Part shown: positions 47,801-56,800 of the stretch, in pieces | How positions within the stretch are numbered: the first letter of the stretch is position 1 | How the letters are laid out: each line of letters opens with the position of its first letter | Position numbers and translations under genes: made by a program | Notes under the pieces: generated by a model | What the model saw: the letters and a program-made list of their open reading frames with translations, nothing else | Told to the model about the DNA's origin: nothing | The model's database searches: none | Source of the DNA: Hexactinellida sp. DTS-2022 | Taxonomy: Eukaryota > Porifera > Hexactinellida | Length of the DNA stretch: 64,000 nt | Assembly (NCBI GenBank): GCA_028753945.1 | Contig: JAPNXP010000004.1 | Location: 1,054,001 to 1,118,000 of the forward strand | Reading direction: 5' to 3'

Positions 47801-50800
47801 TGGCAGTTATTTGATTGTGCTACTGTATTTGGTTATTACAACAATAATACCAATAGCCCACTTATGATTAAGTTGTAACTTTTTAACACAAACAAATAAA
47901 TAAGGAAAGAGTGTAATTAATAAACGCTCACAATTTCAATAAAAAAGCATAAATCGAGCTATTTTGGACAAATCAAATCGTTGAGTTAAATTTAATAAAT
48001 AAATTTTCTAATTAAATATTCTAACTGCGATCACAAGTAACAAATGTGGATAGTATACCCACCTGGATCTCCCCATATATAAATGAGTGTAGTGAAGTGA
48101 GTGAGAGCACTCAGAGAAGTAGAAAGCAAATCTATATTAAAAGCCACACCTCCAGTCTTCCAGGCTATATCCACATATTCACTATCAATAAGGCTATTGG
48201 ACACATTATAGCTAACTGGGGAGACAGCGTCTAGGATAGAAGTGTTCGATCCCGTGATTCCAAATCCAACTAGCGTGTCTGATACTCTAGCAGCCGCCAA
48301 CAGGCTGGTAGGAGAAGGTTGGTTTATATAGAAATTACCAGCATTGGTGATTACACTCAGAATAATCCCATTTTCACGGAGAGAAGAGAGGATTGATGAT
48401 TTTGTGTAACGAGTTTCAACTATCGTCCTAGGCTAAATAAACAAATAATAATATTTTTTATTTTTATTATTATCTACGTATACTATTAAAACACAAGGCT
48501 GTACTATACTATATATATATTTCTTTGTATGTTCCGAGTTGACTGAAGAAAATGGACGGTTTCCAAATCTGATTTTTGGCATATGGAGGTAACTTTTGGC
48601 ACCCGCCAACAAGTTGAGGTTCCACTCAAAATTGCTCACACCTCGACAAGTTATAACGTAATTGTCACATTTCGAGAAGCATGAAAATTCACTTAATCGC
48701 ACATAATTCCCGACCTCTAAGAGATAAAAATCTTAAAATTTATTTAAACAAGTACATTAATGATGCAAACACGTTGGTGACACCAGATTGCTAATATGCT
48801 TAATCATTATCGCATGATGACGTAAGCACTAAATTTCACATTGTTAAATTTGACTATTTAGGCCTATTTACGCTGTATAATCAATGTTAGAAGTAGTATA
48901 TAAACCACACATCAACCGCGAAGCGGTTGAAGTGTGGTTGTGTTCTGCCGCGAAGCGACCTAGAAAGCGAAGCGCGCTAGTAATTATTATAACGCAAGTA
49001 AAATATACCGTAAATGCAAGGAAGGAAAATCGTCGAATCTAAAAATTCCAAATGTCATTATATTCAGTTGAACCTCGTTAGTACGAACAGCATGGGATCC
49101 ATAAAATGTGTTCACCTTATCTGGAATTATATTAACTTCGAAGGGGAATGAAATAGTAATTGTATTAAACTTGTTTATACTAACGAGGTTCTACTGTAAC
49201 TAGAACATCAAAAACAAACCTGATCAGTGAAAACCACAATATATTTGATATGATCAGTCTCAAAGCCTTGATAATCAATGATGTACTGAATTCCATAGTA
49301 TACATCCGTATACCAGTATCCAGAATAGCTGTTAGATCAAACGATATATGAAATATAATAAATACCAATTAACAATTTCACATTAAGCATAATTTGAAGA
49401 AAACAGGACATAAGTGTGTCGATACGGAACTGAATATAATAACTAAACTCACTAGTGGGAGCAGTCGTTTGAGGAAGATACGAGACTAAAATATATGTCG
49501 TAGAGTGTGTTTACGTTTGTACTGTACTGGAGCGAAATGTCTGCCAGAATCACCATATCTACACAGATAGTATCTACTTGGGGTAGAATGTTTTCCCAGA
49601 TTGAGTGAGTTGCAAACTGAGTTCGAGATGTAAAGGCATAGTCCACAACTAATATAAGAAACATAGTGATTTATAATTGTATTTGTGAGGTATATAAAGC
49701 AGAATTTGTTCTTACACTAATTTGCATAACAATTATATTGGGATCATAGGCGTCGAACTTTTTTTCTGAAAATCTGGGGGGGCAGCCAGAGAACATTTAA
49801 AGACAATTATTTTTAGGGAAAATTCCAAAAATACTCAAGTTTTTTAAAAATTTCCAAATATACTCAACAATACTCAACTAATTTGTAAATATAACAAGTT
49901 TTTCCAAATATACTCAAGTTTTACCGGATTATTCCAAATATACTCAAGTTTTATTGGATTATTCCAAATATACTCAAGTTTTATTGGATTATTCCAAATA
50001 TACTCAAGTTTTATTGGATTATTCCGAATATACTCAAGTTTTATTGGATTATTGAAACTAGTATGGAGATCCCAACCACAAAAAATATTTATTAGTACAA
50101 TCTGCTCGTCTGCTCTACGCGCGTCCTTACAACTTGTACTCGGGCCTACGACCCTCGCTTGTATTTAAAGCATCTCCTTTTCAAATTAAATGTCGTTCTT
50201 GATGGTTGGCCGCTAGCTGTCTATTTATATCCGTTCATCCTAGCTACAGGTTTCTATAAGGACAGATTAAATAATTTGGATATTTATGCAAATTTGAACA
50301 GATAATTTTCTAGATATATGAGCTTGTCCATGTATAATAATATACCAATTCCAAATATAAAATTAAATATCACTAAGAAACTGTACCAGTGGACCCCTAA
50401 CTTTGGGACGTGGAGAAGTTATTGTATTGATTGATAATAATTTGATAACAAATAACACAATGGAATGTTATAAATGTATGGCTAGACAGACAGAACACAA
50501 ATAATTGATTAAATGCCTGAACTTCCTCTCGATCAATTAGATTACTTTCTCAGTATTCCATAATGCATACTTAACATTTGACAGACACTAAAGCATTCGA
50601 TTATACTAATTGAAATGCTAGCTGCTAATCCATACTGGAACACCCCTCGAATTTAATTGGCTAAAGGTTTTGACACCTTTTGTGATGGAAGATTTGAATA
50701 TCTTTTTAGATATTGAACTTGTTTGTACATACAATACTAGTATTCCCCACCCCACTGCCAAATTTTAGGTCTGTAGCTTTTACCAGTTCCTCAATCAATT

Positions 50801-53800
50801 CTGAACAAACACACAAACAAACAAACACAAAAACATTGTGATTTAATATATAAGATAGACTAAATATAGCCTTTCTAAACTTGAGTAGATCTGTGAATTT
50901 ACTGAAAAGTTGAGTAGATTTGGAATTTATTGAAAAAACTTGAGCAGAATTGGAATTATTCTGAAAAACTTGAGTAGATTTGGAATTATTTTGAAAAACT
51001 TGAGTAGATTTGGAATTATTTTGAAAAACTTGAGTAGATTCGGAAAGATCTAGTTTTATATTTGAGTATCAGTAAAAAGTTGAGTATATTTGGAAATTTT
51101 TAAAAAACTTGAGTATTTTTGGAATTTTCCCATTATTTTTATGTTACAAATAATATGCAATAAATCACACATTATTTTTAATTAATAACGGTTGTATGAT
51201 GTATATTTACTGAGAAACTTGTTGCAATCTGACATTTGGGACAAAAATACAACCTATTATCTTTCCTAATAATTTTCAAGACAAACACCAGCTACAGGTA
51301 CAAAATCTGGTGGAGGGGGGAGACTTATCCTGCCCCCCCCCCCCCCCCCCTGTAACGACGCCAATGATTGGTATATTTAATCCATTGTAAAGTACTATTG
51401 AGGCAAGAGCAATATAATTAGCCCTAGAAGTCAACATACACTAACCTGTCAAAGGTATTTGAACAGCAATAATTTGTAGTCATACATTCAAGCTTTTATC
51501 AACATAATAATATTAGTAGATTCAACATGGCAATATAGTAATTTACATATGTAAAGTATAATCAAATAGCAAAATTATTGAATTTACTTTTTGTTAAACA
51601 CATTAACTCTATAATGAGCTAATTAAATACAGTAGAACTCGCTTAGTACGTACTCGGCTTAAGAAGTACTCTCGGATATTACGTTCTGTTCGTTAATAAC
51701 CGATTTTCTCTCCTATCTAATCCATTATAAATGATTCGGTTAATACGTACTAGGATAAGACGTACCTCGGATAAGACGTACCAATTTATATTCCCAAGTA
51801 AACAAAATGTATGTATTTTAATTCGGTTAGTACGTACTCTAGAAAAGTATCAGCAGAACTCGGTTTTTATTTGGTTTAAGTAAGCAGGTGACAACTAGAA
51901 TACTTCAATCATATCGTTAGGTATGTTATGTACTTGTATACCATACATCTTATTCATATCATTGAACAAGTCAGTATTTCAACTTGTGGAATATCCATAC
52001 GGATAAGACGTACCTCGGTTAGTAGTACGTACTTTTTCTTGTCTCCCAAGGTGGTACGTCTTAATTGAGTTCAACTGTATATAATTTCTGATCATTAAGA
52101 GATAATGACAATATACAATTTCTGATTGCAGATTTGAATCTCACATGGGCGAAATACTCTAAGTGCATAATTTCAAAAAAGTTACGATTGTTTTATACTT
52201 AGATACAGGCACATTCCCATTTGTGCCACCTGTGCCACAAGTAGCATGTGGCAGAGACACTTATGCCACTTTATTTATATTGGCTAAAATAAAACTAAAT
52301 CATAATATTGTTAATTTATAACTATACTAGTAATATCTATAGAGTAGTTCAAACAGCCGTTAAAAAGTTACCACACGAGTATTGTGTCTGCACATGAACT
52401 ACTATAGATAAGGACTGGAAACGACAATAAAAAATTGGACCATGGACGAACTAGAAGTGCATTCGATATTTTTGCCTATTACAATAGGTTATGAACTTTA
52501 CACATGAATTATGTTGTTTTTACCTGGATTCGACACTAAAATGGACTGGAAATGCATTTTAAGTGTCTAGATTTAAGGTATTATTAATGACCCATAAACA
52601 TTGAAACTATATTTGAGTATATATATATTTGTTTTTGTATTATGTGTATGAATGTAAATTTTGTGCGGGATTTTGTAAGCGATAATTGTTACCCAATTCT
52701 TTTATGCATTTACTCCTTATTTCTTTACTTTTTCTATATTAACTAGTTTATATGAGTCAAACGCGTTGTTGTGCTTAGCACACGTTCTGTATTTGGAAGA
52801 CAAATTACAGAGGTTACCTTAGTACCACTGTTTTCAGATTGCCTAAGTTTCACGTGATATCAAAACCAAATGGAGTAGAGCTCTCCATGGACTGATATCT
52901 CCAAGAATACAAGATATTATTTGTATCCACAACCTTAGAGCGGAAGAATACATTACTTCCTCAAGTTCCACACCCAACTTGTCCAGAGAGAGCTCTATAT
53001 ATTGTTTCATTGGACACAATAAAGTTGATAAGAAACAATTGGCTAAACTTGGACATTGAATCATTGGTGTTACGTTACTCTATCCTTCACTCATTTGAAT
53101 ACTAAACTGAATGAAGCTAAGTTTAATGATATTCGATTATTGTACAAAGAAGAACGACTTTCTACTATAAAGTAAGCTCACTACCTCAGTAATGTATGTT
53201 GGTCCACAAGTTTAGTTATGAAATTTATCTAGCACTTGGCGTATTCAACGATAAATACCCCTCTTAAACATGTGCGATTGAATGAAGAGTATTATATACA
53301 TCATAGCGTTTGGGTTTCTTGAATTAGTTTGTAAATTGCTTGAGGGATGGAGTTCAACAATTGGAAAGGATGATAAACTTAGCTCACAAAATTTCATATG
53401 TTATAGTTTTTCCCAATCTTGTATTGCTCTGCCATTAACCAATTCACAGCTCACTCTAATTGTGGTTATGAGAATGTTCTTAACTATAACTCCAGAATAC
53501 CCAACATGGGCGCCGAAACTCTCCAACGCTAGGGGGGTGACATCCTCCCTGACCCCCCCCCCCCCCCTTTCGGCTCCTATGATACCCAATAGAGCACCTA
53601 TTTGGGATTTATATTGAATGATGAGCGATGCTTAATATCACATGACCTAATCTATAGTATTAAAGAGTCAACTTGGCCTAAACCCAGTTATGGATTTGAC
53701 AAATCCATCTACTCCACAGTTCTGCTTAAACCTATAATTTTTCTTAATCAATTTATCCACACTTTTTTTCAACAACAGATGGAAATAATTCATTTTCTTG

Positions 53801-56800
53801 TGACCAGGATATTGAAGTTATTCATGATCTAAGCTAGATCGACCTTAACATTCATGTTCTCCAATCTGTTGTGATTGCTCTTATTATCTTGAAACCACTA
53901 ACTGCCATCATTGTATTCAACGATCAACTACTTACTGAAACAAGGATATTGAGATTACAGAGGCTACGAAATATGACCTTCTAAGATATGTATATATTGA
54001 TCGTGGTTCTATTAAATGGCCTTCAGATATTGAAACTGAATCAATTGTGATATTGTGGGAGATATCAATCAAGTTTGATTAAAATCAAGCTTTAAAAAAC
54101 AATAATATCCCCCGCGTTCTAGAAAAGTGTGAATTCGACTAGCTCAAAACGTATTCGTTGATAAATCTTGCTTAGAGGAATATCTCTCATAGTTGTAGAG
54201 TTCGGAGGATATTTAGTACTTATATCCACTAAATGCACATTACCTAAAGATATTCGGAAGAAAATTGAAATCAATTATTTAATAACAAATTCTGTGCATA
54301 GTAATTCTGTTTTCATTTCACATTTTGTTATTTGAGTACTTACAATATTGCTTGTATGTTAATGGATAACATATTTCTACAATGAATGGATGTCAAATAT
54401 ATGACAATATTACATACTTAGTTTACAGAGTCAAATCCAGGTAAAAACAACATAATTCATGTGTAAAGTTAATAACCAAATGTAATAGGCAAACATATCC
54501 AATGCACTTCTAGTTCATCCATGGTCCATTTTTTATTGTCGTTTCCAGTCCTTATCTATAGTAGTTCATGGTCTGCATTAACATTCCTGTTGTTCAGAAC
54601 CTACTTTTGGCTGGTTAGTGTACATATCTAAACTAAAGATGCACCGGATCCACTTTTTTGAGATCCGGCCGGATCCAGATCTTATCGGAACCTGGATTTT
54701 AGGATCCGGCGGAACCTGTACTTGCTGGATCCGGGTCCGCTTTGAACGTAAATATCAAAATATAGAGCTGTGGCAATGTAATACATTATACAGTGCAACC
54801 TCGATTATCCGGACTTTGATTATCCGGACTCTTCGATTATCCGGACACTCTGTGTTGGTCCCAACTGTTATGTAATTATTTTATCCGGACTCGATTATCC
54901 GGACTCATTACGATGTACGTTTATCAGTATTAGGAACCCTCAACAATTTTCTTTTCTTTACCGACGAAGTTAATTCCATGTTAATATTTCCCCGGTAAAT
55001 GGGAGGGGCAACAATTGAAAATGGGGTCGAGAGGACAATAGCGAAATGCCATTTGGTGACAACGTTGACAAGTTTATCCCGTGTTCAGTCCTAATTATTT
55101 GTACCATCCAGTTATTCAATTCAATGTGTTTCAAATTTAGATTTAATGAATCTTAAGAATTGTGAGTTCCTTAATTTTTGGAAAATCTCGCCCTGGATAT
55201 TAGGAGTTCATAATAAAAATGTGTTGCGGATCATTGGTACAATGTATTTATTCAATGAAATAAATTGCTAATTTGACTATAATTATTTAATGATTGGGTA
55301 AATAAATCGTATCAAGTATAAATTCGTATACGAATCCGGATCCGGATCCAGCATCCGATGCAACCCTAATCTAAACTTAGGAATTGTTTATTAATCGGTC
55401 AACACCTTTTCTAATGTAATTTTAGCGCGCTGGTAAGTAATTATTAAACATCAAAAAATCACTTTTGCGAAGAGGGTTTTTTTAATTAAAAAGATCTTAG
55501 AGTTAGCCGATATCTAAATTAGTACTCAACTTAAATTTAATGAAGATAGTTCAATTAGATTATAATATACAGTATAATATTACAAAAATAACCTTTGAGG
55601 TGATTGTAAATTGTTCAGAACGAATTAAAAGATAATTTAAATAGCTTTTTTTATTCTAAAGAAATAGAATTTAGAAATTGACTCACCATCTAGTGTACAT
55701 GGCAGGTTTTTCACCACAGCATACAGAACAGCAGCATATATCAGATTGGGACAATAATCTGTTTTATCAAAATAACTCAAATCAAATGCAACTCCGTTGC
55801 TCTTCCAAGCGAGTTCAACATAATTTTTATGTTCTCTCTGTCTAACTACGCTGAACTCAGCACTGGGAATAGATGCTATATCATCAATAGAGTAGTTACA
55901 GCTTGAGGAGAAATTCCCTACTCCTGTCCGTGTGTTGTAGTGCATTCCAATTAGCCTGTTGTTAGTGTTGTTATAGAAATAATAAAATCTATCTGAAGAG
56001 GACACTGTATTCAGTGTGACTCCATTTGCTAATAGAGTTTGTACTGTGTTCCAGAAAGTCAAGTTACTGAATGATGACGCAATCTCTCGAGCCTGAAAAA
56101 TGTTCTGTCACAATATGCATACAGAGGTACAAACCATATGTAAATTACGAAAGTTGAATAATACTTAAATTATCCAGCACTTAATACGTATACAGTCGAC
56201 TCCGCTTAATAGAGTCACCTCGGGACCAAGTCGCTCTGACCCGATTAAGCGGATAAATCTATTAATCGAAAATATTTTAAGCCAAAATGTAATCAGTCCT
56301 ATAAATTCTGTGAAATTTTGACACGATTAAGCAGTGAAATATATTAACCGGTGGCTGTATTAAGCGGAGGCGACTGTAATACGAATTAACGGATTAGAAG
56401 TACGTATAAAAGAGAATAACTAAAATTAAACTATTTGGAAAGTGAAATATTTTATTGCATGATGAGGGAAAAAGAATATCATAACTGTAAAATAAGTTCG
56501 TTTCCACAATAAATTTATATATTTTTATAGATCTTCTTAAACTAAGAAAATGTTTTTTGTATTTTTGCTTTTGTTTTGCAATAGGTGAATTAGATAAATG
56601 ACTGTCATGAAAAGAATGCATAATTTACCTCATTTGAGAACATTAGGATCTTTCTTTGTACATTTTTCCTGAAAGAGTACTGCTTTATAACATTGTGAAT
56701 AGCCTCGTATCCATCCTTGCTACCAGAGCCTAATGTGCTAGCTATATTTCTCTGTTTCTTGATTGCAGCACTCAGATCTGAGGGAGAACTGAAGTATGAC

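Larger units (their letters stand above)
52393..54570 (+). mobile_element. Second P/THAP-type transposon, decayed
   Basis: Inverted ends of about 150 bp beginning CATGAACTACTATAGATAAG. GTCTGCA flanks both sides (52386-52392 and 54571-54577). Carries transposase debris on the plus strand. Its terminal repeat differs from the 1085 element, so it is a separate family. Sits in the 6-kb GPCR intron. Confidence 0.82.

Noticed and set aside
48433..48702. 89-codon minus-strand frame, similar to 870-1058 on plus
   Set aside because: Both are the same Helitron-like repeat read in frame; no domain.
52843..53064. 73-codon minus-strand frame in the P-like element
   Set aside because: Antisense to the transposase debris; no domain.
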